A DNA stretch of 64,000 bases from Pectobacterium betavasculorum (GTDB taxonomy: Bacteria; Pseudomonadota; Gammaproteobacteria; Enterobacterales; Enterobacteriaceae), in the NCBI RefSeq assembly GCF_000749845.1, contig NZ_JQHM01000002.1, positions 186,001-250,000 of the forward strand, in the 5' to 3' direction. The position numbers were made by a program, and so were the translations under genes. The notes below the pieces were generated by a model. It was given only the letters and a program-made list of their open reading frames with translations. It did not search any database and was not told the DNA's origin. Below are positions 25,699-34,847 of this stretch, one piece after another; positions within the stretch are counted from its first letter, which is position 1, and each line of letters begins with the position of its first letter.

Positions 25699-27060
25699 AT
25701 GAAACACACGTTGTTAGCACTGCTGGTTGCCGGACTTCTGCCGTTTAGCGCTCAGGCCGAAGGAGAAAAAGTGACGCGCTATGTCGTTACCTTCCCCGCC
25801 GGCGAGCATGTGCAGTATCAGGGCAAATTCGCCAAAAACTTCCCCAACGGCCTGCCTGTCGGTATTGGCTCTGGTCTGTATTTTACTGGCAAACAGGGTG
25901 ACGATCTGATTTTCACCACCGTCACCGATCGTGGCCCGAATGCCGATGCGCCGCTGGTCAGCGAGAAAGACGCCAAGATCTTCGCCAGCCCCGACTACGC
26001 GCCGCTAATGATGGATATTCGGGTCACTGCAAAAGCTGCCGAAGCGATAAACCCTCGCTCGCTGCACGATGCCGAGGGCAATATCACTGGCCTGCCGCTG
26101 CCAGCGGACTTTATTGGCACCACCAATGAAGTGGCGCTGAATGACGCCCTGCAACCGCTCAGTACCAGCCAGCGTGGGCTGGATACTGAAGGCGTTACGC
26201 CGGATGGCAAAGGCGGTTTCTGGCTGTGTGACGAATACGGCCCGTTCCTGATTCACGTTGATGCTAGTGGGAAGATCCTGCAAAAATTCGGCCCAACGCC
26301 TGCGGGCAATGAGCACTCGGTTGCCAGCGGTTTACCGAACATCATCAAATGGCGCCAGCCGAATCGGGGTTTTGAAGGGCTGACCCGCCTGCCGGACGGC
26401 ACCATTGTCATGGCAGTGCAAAGTACGCTGGATATCGACGGCAAAAGCAAAAACAAAGCACAGTTTACGCGTCTGGTGATGTTTAATCCGGAAACCCAAA
26501 CCAGCCGCATGCTGGGTTATCCCATCAACATCGACAGCTATAAGAAAGCGAAGGATGCCAAGATCGGCGATATCGTCGCACTGGATAATCAGCGCATTTT
26601 GCTGGTCGAACAAGGTGCAGATAAAGACAAACAGATGCAGAACCGCATCTATCTGGTCGATCTCAGCAAAGCGAGCGACCTGACGCCGTTCGATGCCGAT
26701 GGTAAATCGCCGGAATTTGACGATCTCGCTCAGTTGGAAAAACGCGGCATTACGCTCGCGCACAAGCAGGAGCTGGTTGACCTACGTAAGCTTGGCTGGC
26801 AGCAGGAGAAAGTGGAAGGTCTGGCGCTGGTCGATAAGCAAACGCTGGCCGTCATTAACGACAACGACTTTGGCCTGCAATCCGTGCTGCGCTCTCCCGT
26901 GAAAGCCAAAGACAAAGCGGACGACTATCAGGTCACTGCCGATGGCAAACTCACACGAGACGGAAAGTCGGTCGATACGACGTTAGAAATCAAACCGTTG
27001 CAGAAACCAGAAGCCGATAACGAGCTGTGGTTGATTAAATTGGCCCAACCGCTGAAATAG
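25699..27060 (+). CDS. Exported phytase-like esterase (beta-propeller)
   Basis: Exported protein of 453 aa of the 'esterase-like activity of phytase' family. ATG 25699 is chosen over TTG 25684 and ATG 25687 because GGGGA lies six bases before it and it opens a clean signal peptide (cut near FSAQA-EGE). Family pieces are FTTVTDRGPNAD near the N-terminus, GLDTEGVTPDGKGGFWLCDE in the middle, GFEGLTRLPDGT, and KVEGLALVDKQTLAVINDND near the end. It is predicted to hydrolyse a phosphate or carboxylic ester outside the cytoplasm. It is the last gene of the TonB/PLD cluster. Confidence 0.82.
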   Translation: MKHTLLALLVAGLLPFSAQAEGEKVTRYVVTFPAGEHVQYQGKFAKNFPNGLPVGIGSGLYFTGKQGDDLIFTTVTDRGPNADAPLVSEKDAKIFASPDYAPLMMDIRVTAKAAEAINPRSLHDAEGNITGLPLPADFIGTTNEVALNDALQPLSTSQRGLDTEGVTPDGKGGFWLCDEYGPFLIHVDASGKILQKFGPTPAGNEHSVASGLPNIIKWRQPNRGFEGLTRLPDGTIVMAVQSTLDIDGKSKNKAQFTRLVMFNPETQTSRMLGYPINIDSYKKAKDAKIGDIVALDNQRILLVEQGADKDKQMQNRIYLVDLSKASDLTPFDADGKSPEFDDLAQLEKRGITLAHKQELVDLRKLGWQQEKVEGLALVDKQTLAVINDNDFGLQSVLRSPVKAKDKADDYQVTADGKLTRDGKSVDTTLEIKPLQKPEADNELWLIKLAQPLK

Positions 27061-27436
27061 CAATTTCAATAAGATAGCGTGCAGCACGGGTCTCCATCGG
27101 AGGCCCATGCTAAAGGCTGACAACATGCCAAAAAGGCTGATATAACACGCTACACTCATTGGTTTTCATAAAAAAATCAATGAGTGCTTCCCATACCTCT
27201 GCGCAATACAGATCAGAATTTTTCCAGCACGATTTCCCTCGACACCTCAATAAAGAAAGCCTTATTTTCGGCACTCAGTATGTGCAACACATCAAAAAAT
27301 ACAGGTACAGAGCAACAGCGGGATCGCACAGCCCTTTTCCGTTGCCTGATAATCGACAGGTTATGGAAAACCGGAGCGGTGTTGGTAATAGGTGAAGTGA
27401 TTCAACACACATATTAAATAGGGAAGTTAAACCACC
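27061..27436. other. Intergenic region after the TonB/PLD/phytase cluster
   Basis: Apart from the hairpin at 27083-27111, no gene is supported. The remaining 320 bases are the leader of the Tat-exported lyase gene. Short frames at 27159-27417 lack ribosome sites and family resemblance. Confidence 0.45.
27083..27111 (+). terminator. Hairpin after phytase-like gene
   Basis: AGCACGGGTCTCC pairs with GGAGGCCCATGCT (one mismatch, one G-U pair) around a 3-base loop, 22 bases after the stop codon. No T-run follows, so termination would be rho-assisted or partial. Confidence 0.5.
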
Positions 27437-29668
27437 ATGAAAAAAATATCGCTACAGCGACACAACGAGAATACAAATACATCTATTGATTCACACGCTA
27501 AAGCAGAAAAGCTGGGGTCATTGCCTCGTCGCCGCTTCTTACAAGCCGGAGCGGGCGTTGCTTTCAGTGGATTATTAGGGCAATTCAAAGGTAATTTTCT
27601 CACTCGAGCCATCGCCGCAGTGGCAACAGGCGCTATTGCTCCCTCAATTTATGCCGAAGATCGACCCTTCACGCACCCAGGTCTATTGCATACCGAAGAG
27701 GATTTTTCTCGCATTCGAGAAAAGCTCGCCAGAAAAGAGAGTCCCTGGACAGAAGCGTGGGCGCCTTTTATTGCCGATCCGTATTCGCAGAGAGGTGCCG
27801 ACCCTCGTGCAGCAGAAACACTGATACGCGGGGGCGATGGGCAAAATTTCTCGATTCTATATATCGACGTTCAGCGTTCCTATCGTCTGGCGGTACGTTG
27901 GAAAATCACACAGGATACGTCCTATGCTGATGAAGCCCTGCGATATCTCAACGCCTGGTCTTCTACTCTAAAAACGATCACTGGCAACGCAGACCGTTGG
28001 TTAGCCGCGGGTATCTACGGCTATCAGTTTGCTAACGTCGCAGAGATTATGCGTACCTACTCCGGCTGGGCCAAGGTTGACTTTGAGCGTTTCCAGAACA
28101 TGATGCTAACCATTTTCTATCCGATGTCGCGTAATTTTTTAGACGTTCATAATGGCGCGGACATCACAAACTATTGGGCTAACTGGGATCAGTGTGCCAT
28201 TGCCAACATATTGGCGATTGGCGTGCTATGCGACCGACCGGATATCTATCAGGAAGCGCTTGATTACTACAAATATGGTCAGGGCAACGGCGCGGGTATG
28301 CAGTCCGTAGTTCATTTACACCCAGGCTATCTGGGGCAATGGCAAGAAAGCGGCCGCGATCAGGGGCACACCACGTTAGGAATGAGTTTGGGTGTCGCAT
28401 TTTGTGAAATGGCGTGGAATCAGGGAGACGATATCTACGGCTATGCCAACAACCGATTTCTCGCCGGTGCCGAATATGTCGCGAAATCCAATCTTGCCGA
28501 TGCAAACGGTGCCTATTATCCCGTACCGTGGAAAACCTATCGTAACCGACATGGCTGGATGGAAGGGGTGAGCACGGTGAGCCAAGGGAATAACCGACCA
28601 TGTTGGGAAACCATCTATAACCACTACGCCAAACGCAAAGGGATTGATACGCCCTACGTCTATAAACAGGTGCAGAGACTCTCACCCGAAAATGGCGGCG
28701 GTGGTGATGGTACAGGCTATGGCACGCTGCTGTATACCCGCGAACTGGCCGTCGATAATTCTGCCTTGAAGCCAACGGGGTTAACCGCTTATCGCCGTGG
28801 GCAACGTATTGAGCTTTCATGGTGGGGTGTCGTCGGTGCCACTAGCTATACGCTTGAACGTTCCGCCTCTGCGAATGGCGCATTTAGCACCATCGCTTAC
28901 GATATTACCGATCGGCTGACCTATAGCGATCGGGATATCGCTGCCAACGCAACCCGCTATTACTATCGCGTTAAGGCTATTGTAAATAGCGCTGAAACCT
29001 CCGCTTCTGACGCTGTCAGCGTAGTAATCAAAGCGGAAGAAATTTTCCATCTGGCGTTCAATGAAGGTTCAGGCACCACGCTGGCTGACAGCACCGGAAA
29101 ATGGGAAAACAGCACCTTGCACGGCGGAGCCAGTTGGGGAACGGGGCCTGATGGTTCGGGCGTTGCGCTGGTGTTAGATGGCGTCGATGGCTATGTCAGC
29201 CTTCCCGGTAAAGTGATGGAAAATTTAGGTGATTTCACCGTCATTACCCGCTTCTGTGCGGACGACAGGCGGGTCTGGGCACGTATTTTCGACATGGGTT
29301 CTGGCACCCGACGCTGGATCGCGCTGTTGCCGTTTAGCAATGCTGGAAAGATGTCCTTCAGAATGTCGATTCTGCATGGCTACATGATGGAAGCATTTGA
29401 AAGCACCAGCGAAACATTCCCACTCGGTAGCTGGGTAACCGCCGCAATGACAATGTCAGATAATGTCGCCATTCTTTATATTAACGGCACCGAAGTAGCC
29501 CGCAGCGACACGTTCACTCAGGCACCTTATCAACTCGGTGAGCTGAATGCCGCCTATCTTGGCCGTTCTCAATACCCGACCGATCCCTATATGAAAGGCC
29601 GATATGATTATTTCAAAATCTACGATGGAGCTTTGAGCGGCAGTGAAATTGCGGCGTTATCACGCTGA
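27437..29668 (+). CDS. Tat-exported polysaccharide-lyase-like protein with FN3 and LamG domains
   Basis: Large exported protein of 743 aa. A twin-arginine signal LPRRRFLQAGAGVAFSGLLG sits at about residues 29-48. An alpha/alpha-barrel domain like the alginate lyase family follows to about residue 420 (ITNYWANWDQCAIANILAIG, GRDQGHTTLGMSLG). Next comes a fibronectin type III domain (LKPTGLTAYRRGQRIELSWW to YYYRVKAIV), then a LamG/concanavalin-like domain from about residue 540 to the end. It should cleave or bind an acidic polysaccharide such as glucuronan, alginate or a pectin-like polymer. Tat export suggests folding or cofactor loading in the cytoplasm. No transporter for its product is adjacent. 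Confidence 0.75.
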   Translation: MKKISLQRHNENTNTSIDSHAKAEKLGSLPRRRFLQAGAGVAFSGLLGQFKGNFLTRAIAAVATGAIAPSIYAEDRPFTHPGLLHTEEDFSRIREKLARKESPWTEAWAPFIADPYSQRGADPRAAETLIRGGDGQNFSILYIDVQRSYRLAVRWKITQDTSYADEALRYLNAWSSTLKTITGNADRWLAAGIYGYQFANVAEIMRTYSGWAKVDFERFQNMMLTIFYPMSRNFLDVHNGADITNYWANWDQCAIANILAIGVLCDRPDIYQEALDYYKYGQGNGAGMQSVVHLHPGYLGQWQESGRDQGHTTLGMSLGVAFCEMAWNQGDDIYGYANNRFLAGAEYVAKSNLADANGAYYPVPWKTYRNRHGWMEGVSTVSQGNNRPCWETIYNHYAKRKGIDTPYVYKQVQRLSPENGGGGDGTGYGTLLYTRELAVDNSALKPTGLTAYRRGQRIELSWWGVVGATSYTLERSASANGAFSTIAYDITDRLTYSDRDIAANATRYYYRVKAIVNSAETSASDAVSVVIKAEEIFHLAFNEGSGTTLADSTGKWENSTLHGGASWGTGPDGSGVALVLDGVDGYVSLPGKVMENLGDFTVITRFCADDRRVWARIFDMGSGTRRWIALLPFSNAGKMSFRMSILHGYMMEAFESTSETFPLGSWVTAAMTMSDNVAILYINGTEVARSDTFTQAPYQLGELNAAYLGRSQYPTDPYMKGRYDYFKIYDGALSGSEIAALSR

Positions 29669-29681
29669 GGTGGCAAACCGT

Positions 29682-29713
29682 CACAGCATGGGCGAGTTAA
29701 ACGCCATGCTGTG
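29682..29713 (+). terminator. Hairpin after the lyase-like gene
   Basis: CACAGCATGG pairs perfectly with CCATGCTGTG around a 12-base loop, 13 bases after the stop codon. No strong T-run follows. It may also serve the opposite gene rspR. Confidence 0.55.
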
Positions 29714-29808
29714 GCATACGGCCAGAAGATAGTACTTCCTCATCCACTCGCTGGGGACAATGGGCTTCAGCGAGTGCTTGCCACCAGATTATTCAACGAG
29801 ATAGTCAC

Positions 29809-30495
29809 TCAGCCGTGCTCGAACCAGTCGCTATTTTGTTGCGCAATCGGCGTGATCGAGTAGATCATTTCCTGCAAATGCTCACGAATCGCTTTTTCTG
29901 CCGCATCAGGATCGCGCGCTTTCAGGGCGCTAAAAATCAGGTAGTGCTGTTGGATCAGGCTTGTCGGGGGCGAAACCTGGCTCAGGCTGAGAAAACGCAC
30001 GCGATCCATCGTCGCTTTGATCGATTCGATGGTTTCCCACGCCAGCGGGCAGTTGGCAATCTGCGTCAAAAGTTGATGGAAGCTATCATCGAGGCTAAGA
30101 AACTCGCGCACCTGCTCATTCTGCGCGGCCAGTTCCTGACGGCGTAAGTTGTGCTCCAGCGTCAGTAGTTGCTCGTCCGTCACCATTTCGGCTGCCCGGC
30201 GCACAATCGCGCATTCCAGTGCCTGACGGATAAAGCGGGCATCTGCCACGCGCTGCTCGGAGATCTTCATCACAAACGTGCCGCGCTGCGGCATGATCTG
30301 CACCAGTCCGGCCTCGGCCAGCTTGATAAAAGCTTCTCTGACCGGCTGACGGGAAACGTCAAAGCGCACAGAAATTTCTTTTTCAGACAGCAGTTTACCC
30401 GGCGGAATATTGCATTCCACAATGTCTTTGCGCAGTACGCGATAAATTTGCTGGTTGACTGGTTCGCTGTTGTTGATCTGAAAAGAGGTATCCAT
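29809..30495 (-). CDS. rspR: GntR/FadR-family regulator RspR
   Basis: Transcription regulator of 228 aa, the same length as E. coli RspR (YdfH), with the same opening [17 protein letters not shown]. It has an N-terminal winged helix ([20 protein letters not shown], then [12 protein letters not shown]) and a C-terminal FCD ligand domain ([20 protein letters not shown], then EHLQEM). ATG 30495 is preferred to an upstream TTG at 30513 because it matches the family length. In E. coli RspR represses rspAB; here rspB and rspA lie on the same strand upstream with a transporter between, which supports the assignment. Confidence 0.88.
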   Translation of the reverse strand: MDTSFQINNSEPVNQQIYRVLRKDIVECNIPPGKLLSEKEISVRFDVSRQPVREAFIKLAEAGLVQIMPQRGTFVMKISEQRVADARFIRQALECAIVRRAAEMVTDEQLLTLEHNLRRQELAAQNEQVREFLSLDDSFHQLLTQIANCPLAWETIESIKATMDRVRFLSLSQVSPPTSLIQQHYLIFSALKARDPDAAEKAIREHLQEMIYSITPIAQQNSDWFEHG

Positions 30496-30659
30496 GCCGC
30501 TGTGCTTAGCCAAGAAATTTACCGTTTATGATACACGCTTAGCGCGGCGAGCGTCAGTGTTACCGAACCCGCCGCGCTTTTCATCCTACCAGCCCGTCGC
30601 CTGCAATGTCCCTTTCACACCGTTGTCCGCTTCACAAACAGGAACACTGTAGCGTTCTG

Positions 30660-32033
30660 TTATGCTGCGTCGTCTAATTCATCTAAATCGCGATCTTTGA
30701 CTTCCGGCATGCTAATAGCCGCGAATAAACCAATCAGTGAATAGACAATCAGCATCACAACAATCGGCCACCAGGAGCCGGTCATGTTGCAGAAAATACC
30801 GGCTAATACTGGACCAAAACCAACGGCAACCAAGCCACCCGTTTCTTTAGCAATCGCCATTTGAGTAAAGCGGCTACGTCCACCGAACATTTCCGCCAGA
30901 GTGATATTTTCCAGCGCAAATAATCCCAGCACCGCGAAGTTATGAATAATGATAATGCTGACGATAATGACATTAACGCTATTCTCTTTATCAACGATGA
31001 GAGAAAGCATTGGGTAGGCTAACAATATCGCCGAGATATTCAGAATAATATAAGGTACGCGACGACCGATTTTATCCGAGAGCCATCCTAAGAATGGAAT
31101 GGTGATGAATCCGATAATAGAACTGATCATCAAGGCATCTGTCGGAATATACTTCTCGAATAGCAGCGTTTGAACCAAATACCCAGCCAGGAAGGTCTGA
31201 ATTAATCCTGAATTTCCCGCCTGACCGAAACGCAACCCGACTGCCAGCCAAAACGCTTTGCCTTTGAACATCGACAATATGGATTTTTGCTCGCTTTGCT
31301 CAACCACCAGAGCAGATGATGGATCTTCAGTACCAGAGACGTCATTGCTGACTTTCTCAAAAACTGGGCTTTCCTTCAGGTTCATACGCAGCCAGATCGC
31401 GAATATCATCACGACGACGCTGGCCAGGAACGGTACACGCCAGCCCCACGCCAGTAACTCTTCTCTTTCAAGGGTGAAAAACATCACGGCCCAGATAGCC
31501 GTAGCGCTGAGCGTGCCGCAGTTGGTGCCCATGGCAACCAGTGAGGAAATAATCCCACGTTTGCCTTTCGGCGCGTATTCAGCCAGCATGGTGCCTGCAC
31601 CGGAAATCTCCGCCCCCGCCCCCAGCCCCTGCACAATACGCAAGGTCACCAGCAAGATCGGTGCAAAAATACCAATCTGGGCATACGTCGGCAGCACACC
31701 GATTAACGTGGTACAGATCCCCATCATGGTGATGGTAATAAAGAGCACTTTCTTTCTACCGATGGAGTCACCCATGCGGCCAAAAATAAAGGCACCGACA
31801 ATACGAGCAATATAGCCTGCGCCATAGGTGCCCATGGCCAGAATCAACGCCATTGCCGCCGATTGTTCAGGGAAGAATATTTCATGAAAGACCAGTGCCG
31901 CCCCGAGCGAATACAGTTGGAAATCCATGAATTCTAATGCGGTGCCCAGCCAGCCGGACACCGCTGCTTTAACTAAGTCAGAGGTACTTCTTGCAGGTTT
32001 ATTTTGTCCAGATGCTATTTTATGCTTATTCAT
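30660..32033 (-). CDS. MFS metabolite:H+ symporter (MHS family)
   Basis: Inner-membrane carrier of 457 aa from the metabolite:proton symporter branch of the MFS (relatives ShiA, KgtP, ProP). Typical parts are GWLGTALEFMDFQLY in helix 1, GRMGDSIGRKKVLF after helix 2, LRIVQGLGAGAEISGA, and LAWGWRVPFLASVVV. Its position between rspR and rspB suggests uptake of the compound handled by RspA and RspB, such as a sugar acid or aldonate. The start ATG has GAGAG upstream. Confidence 0.87.
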   Translation of the reverse strand: MNKHKIASGQNKPARSTSDLVKAAVSGWLGTALEFMDFQLYSLGAALVFHEIFFPEQSAAMALILAMGTYGAGYIARIVGAFIFGRMGDSIGRKKVLFITITMMGICTTLIGVLPTYAQIGIFAPILLVTLRIVQGLGAGAEISGAGTMLAEYAPKGKRGIISSLVAMGTNCGTLSATAIWAVMFFTLEREELLAWGWRVPFLASVVVMIFAIWLRMNLKESPVFEKVSNDVSGTEDPSSALVVEQSEQKSILSMFKGKAFWLAVGLRFGQAGNSGLIQTFLAGYLVQTLLFEKYIPTDALMISSIIGFITIPFLGWLSDKIGRRVPYIILNISAILLAYPMLSLIVDKENSVNVIIVSIIIIHNFAVLGLFALENITLAEMFGGRSRFTQMAIAKETGGLVAVGFGPVLAGIFCNMTGSWWPIVVMLIVYSLIGLFAAISMPEVKDRDLDELDDAA

Positions 32034-32064
32034 ATATATACTCTCGACGTTTTGTAATTATGGT

Positions 32065-32240
32065 ATATCCGTCATACTTCAAGCTGCATGTGCGTTGGTT
32101 TCATCGCTCACCCCAGTCACTTACTTATGTAAGCTCCTGAGGATTAATGGACCTCATAAATGGGGTCCACCCTTCGGGCCAGCGCTAGCGCTGTTCAAAA
32201 CGTTAACGTTTTGTCATGCAACTCGAATTATTTAGGGTAT
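32065..32240. repeat. ERIC-type intergenic repeat with extra central segment
   Basis: The stretch CGCTCACCCCAGTCACTTAC at 32105-32124 followed by TTATGTAAGCTCCTGAGGAT is the core of the enterobacterial repetitive intergenic consensus. The ends pair as imperfect terminal inverted repeats (ATATCC...CTTCAAGCTGCATG at the left, CATGCAACTCGAATTATTTA to GGGTAT at the right). About 60 extra bases with small palindromes (AGCGCTAGCGCT, AAAACGTTAACGTTTT) sit inside, making it longer than the usual 127 bp. It lies between the MHS transporter and rspB and could form a large RNA hairpin in their transcript. Confidence 0.8.
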
Positions 32241-32411
32241 AAATAACAGTAAGTAAAATTACCGTTCATCATGGTGTCGCAAGCCACTCCAGTCTGTTAT
32301 TTATGGCCAGGAGTGATTAAGAGAGAAATAATTACTTCAAAGGAATTACTATAGTTTTCTGTAATCGATAGTGTGTTTCCCTTTTATATAGACCCTGTTG
32401 CTAATAACCCA

Positions 32412-33434
32412 TCATGCACCATTAAAAGTCAGCAGGACTTTGCAGCAGCGTTTTTGATCTTTTTCAAAAACCTCAATCGCTTGTACTACCTGCTGATAAT
32501 CAAATCGATGTGTGATCAGCTTTGCCGGATCGATATGTTTATCTTTCAGCCACTCAATCACGATAGGGAATTTATTGGCATTCAAACGTGATGAGAAAAT
32601 AGATAGCTCTTTGCTGGTGATTCCCTGCTGGCTGATCTGACAAGGTTCGCTGGAGAATCCCATGATGGCGATACGCGCCGCAGGAGAAGCAATCGTAATC
32701 GCTTCCTGCAAAATAGACGGGTGGCAGGCAGCATCAACGATCAGCGTAGGCTTGATATTCAGCGCTTCCAATTCATCTTTTAATGACAGCGACGCGTTGT
32801 TGATAACCCTGTCCGCTCCGCTACGTAATGCCATATCCAGACGTTCGGGAATGCGGTCGACGACGATCACTTCCTTCACCTTGAACACGCCTTTCAGTAC
32901 CTGAACCGAGGTCAACCCCATCGGCCCCGCGCCATAAATCAAGGCGACATCCTGCTCGGTCGGTTTCACCTGTGCGGTCACATTGGCGGAAATCGTAAAA
33001 GGCTCCACCATCACAGCAAATTCATCAGGAATCTCATCGGGAATGACGTGTGCATTCTTCGCGGGTACAGCAGCGTACTCGCTGAACCCACCGTCACGAT
33101 GCACGCCCAGCACCACCAGCGAGGTACAGACGTTCGGCTTACCGATTGAACATGGGTAGCAGTGGCCGCAGCTCACCACCGGATCGACCGAGACGCGTTC
33201 GCCTAGCCGAGCTGCGTCTACACCGTCACCAACAGCCTCAATCACACCGAAAAATTCATGTCCGATTACGCGCGGGTACTTAGCGAAAGGGTTATGCCCG
33301 CGATAGATGTGGCTGTCCGAACCACAGATGCCCGCCAGCTTCACCTTGACCCGAACTTCACCTGCCGCCGGTTGCGGAATACTGCGTTCTTCAATCACCA
33401 GTGAATTTGGCTGTTGTATCACAATACTTTTCAT
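32412..33434 (-). CDS. rspB: Zinc-dependent polyol/sugar-acid dehydrogenase RspB
   Basis: Medium-chain zinc alcohol dehydrogenase of 340 aa, very close to E. coli RspB. ATG 33434 is chosen because AGAGG precedes it and MKSIVIQQPN matches RspB. Catalytic zinc ligands lie in GICGSDSHIYRG and GHEFFG; the structural zinc site is CGHCYPCSIGKPNVC; the NAD site is YGAGPMGL. It probably oxidises the alcohol group of an intermediate linked to RspA. It lies 29 bases downstream of rspA, in the same operon. Confidence 0.93.
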   Translation of the reverse strand: MKSIVIQQPNSLVIEERSIPQPAAGEVRVKVKLAGICGSDSHIYRGHNPFAKYPRVIGHEFFGVIEAVGDGVDAARLGERVSVDPVVSCGHCYPCSIGKPNVCTSLVVLGVHRDGGFSEYAAVPAKNAHVIPDEIPDEFAVMVEPFTISANVTAQVKPTEQDVALIYGAGPMGLTSVQVLKGVFKVKEVIVVDRIPERLDMALRSGADRVINNASLSLKDELEALNIKPTLIVDAACHPSILQEAITIASPAARIAIMGFSSEPCQISQQGITSKELSIFSSRLNANKFPIVIEWLKDKHIDPAKLITHRFDYQQVVQAIEVFEKDQKRCCKVLLTFNGA

Positions 33435-33463
33435 CTTTTGGCCTCTAATTACCCATTCCACTC

Positions 33464-34678
33464 TTACCAATTCCACAACGTGCCATCTTCCAGACGGGCA
33501 ACCGGCAAATACGCGGGGTCATAGGGATATTTGGCCGCCAGCTTTTCATCAAACTCAATGCCTAAACCCGGCTTTTCGCCTGGGTGCATATAGCCGTTAT
33601 CGAATGTCCAGCTATGTGGGAACACTTCCAGCATTTGCTCCGAGTAACCCATATATTCCTGCACGCCAAAGTTTGGCACCCAGAGGTCAAAATGCAGCGC
33701 CGCCGCCATGCAGACAGGCGACAGGTCCGACGGGCCGTGCGAACCGGTGCGCACCTGATAGAGCGAGGCAAAATCGGCGATGCGGCGCATGCCGGTAATC
33801 CCGCCCGCATGGGTAATAGTGGTGCGGATGTAATCAATGAGCTGCTCTTCAATCAGTTGCTTACAATCCCAGATGCTGTTGAAGACTTCCCCCACCGCAA
33901 TCGGCGTGACAGTGTGCTGACGGATTAAACGAAAGCACTCCTGATTTTCCGCAGGCGTCGGGTCTTCCATCCAGAATAAGCGATAGTCCTCAACGCTTTT
34001 ACCAAAGCGCGCCGCTTCAATCGGCGTCAGGCGGTGGTGCATATCGTGCAGCATGTGTTCGTTGAAGCCAAATTTGTCGCGCACGGCTTCAAACAGCTTC
34101 GGCGTGAAATCGAGGTATTTTTCCGTCGACCACAGTTGCTCTTCCGGCAAGCTGCCTTTTGTCGCAGGCTCATACGCCAGCCCTTTGCCTTTCGCCATGC
34201 CGTAGGTGGTTTTCATACCGGGCACGCCGCACTGCACGCGAATCGCTTTATAGCCCAGGTCGCGATGTTTAGCGTAATCATCCAGCACTTCATCAATGGA
34301 GTGACCCGTCGTGTGGCAATACACCATCACACCCGTGCGCGACGCTCCGCCTAGCAGTTGATAGAGCGGCATGTTGGCGGCTTTAGCCTTAATGTCCCAC
34401 AGTGCGGTATCGACAGCAGAAATCGCGGACATGGTTACCGGGCCACGACGCCAGTACGCGCCTTTGTAGAAATACTGCCAAATATCTTCGATCTGGTGCG
34501 CATCACGGCCGATAAGCTGCGGACACACATGATCTTTGAGGTAAGAGGCGACCGGCAGCTCACGCCCGTTAAGCGTCGCATCACCAAGGCCGGTTAATCC
34601 GCTATCTGTCGTAATTTTCAGGGTGACAAAGTTCCGCCCCGGACAGGTGACAAACACTTCAGCGCTGACAATCTTCAC
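33464..34678 (-). CDS. rspA: Mannonate dehydratase-family enzyme RspA
   Basis: Enolase-superfamily sugar-acid dehydratase of 404 aa, very close to E. coli RspA (starvation-sensing protein; D-mannonate dehydratase family with low or no activity in many members). GTG 34678 is chosen because AGAAGGA lies eight bases upstream and the protein then starts [20 protein letters not shown], matching the family length exactly; an ATG seven codons upstream would bury the ribosome site in the coding region. Active-site pieces are [17 protein letters not shown] and [10 protein letters not shown]. Confidence 0.93.
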   Translation of the reverse strand: MKIVSAEVFVTCPGRNFVTLKITTDSGLTGLGDATLNGRELPVASYLKDHVCPQLIGRDAHQIEDIWQYFYKGAYWRRGPVTMSAISAVDTALWDIKAKAANMPLYQLLGGASRTGVMVYCHTTGHSIDEVLDDYAKHRDLGYKAIRVQCGVPGMKTTYGMAKGKGLAYEPATKGSLPEEQLWSTEKYLDFTPKLFEAVRDKFGFNEHMLHDMHHRLTPIEAARFGKSVEDYRLFWMEDPTPAENQECFRLIRQHTVTPIAVGEVFNSIWDCKQLIEEQLIDYIRTTITHAGGITGMRRIADFASLYQVRTGSHGPSDLSPVCMAAALHFDLWVPNFGVQEYMGYSEQMLEVFPHSWTFDNGYMHPGEKPGLGIEFDEKLAAKYPYDPAYLPVARLEDGTLWNW

Positions 34679-34767
34679 GTTACTTATCCTTCTGTGCATG
34701 TAGTCACTCGATCATGACGACTACCATACAAGTATATTAATAACGATAGTTTGAATCGCCTCACACT

Positions 34768-34805
34768 TATTCACATTTGCAACATTTACCTAAAACATGT
34801 GAATA
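34768..34805. promoter_or_regulatory. Inverted repeat upstream of rspA
   Basis: TATTCACAT (34768-34776) and ATGTGAATA (34797-34805) form a perfect 9-bp inverted repeat about 90 bases before the rspA start. It is a candidate operator for RspR, or a pair of CRP half-sites (TGTGA). Confidence 0.45.
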
Positions 34806-34847
34806 GCGGGAAGCGGAAGCTGAATGAATCGAGGGGGATAAAATGCG

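Noticed and set aside
27159-27417. Two overlapping + strand frames of 77-78 codons before the lyase gene
   Set aside because: No ribosome site, unusual composition and no recognisable motif; more likely leader DNA.
28179-28820. 213-codon minus-strand frame inside the lyase-like gene
   Set aside because: Its Arg/His/Ser-rich composition is typical of an antisense shadow, and the + strand has clear domains throughout.
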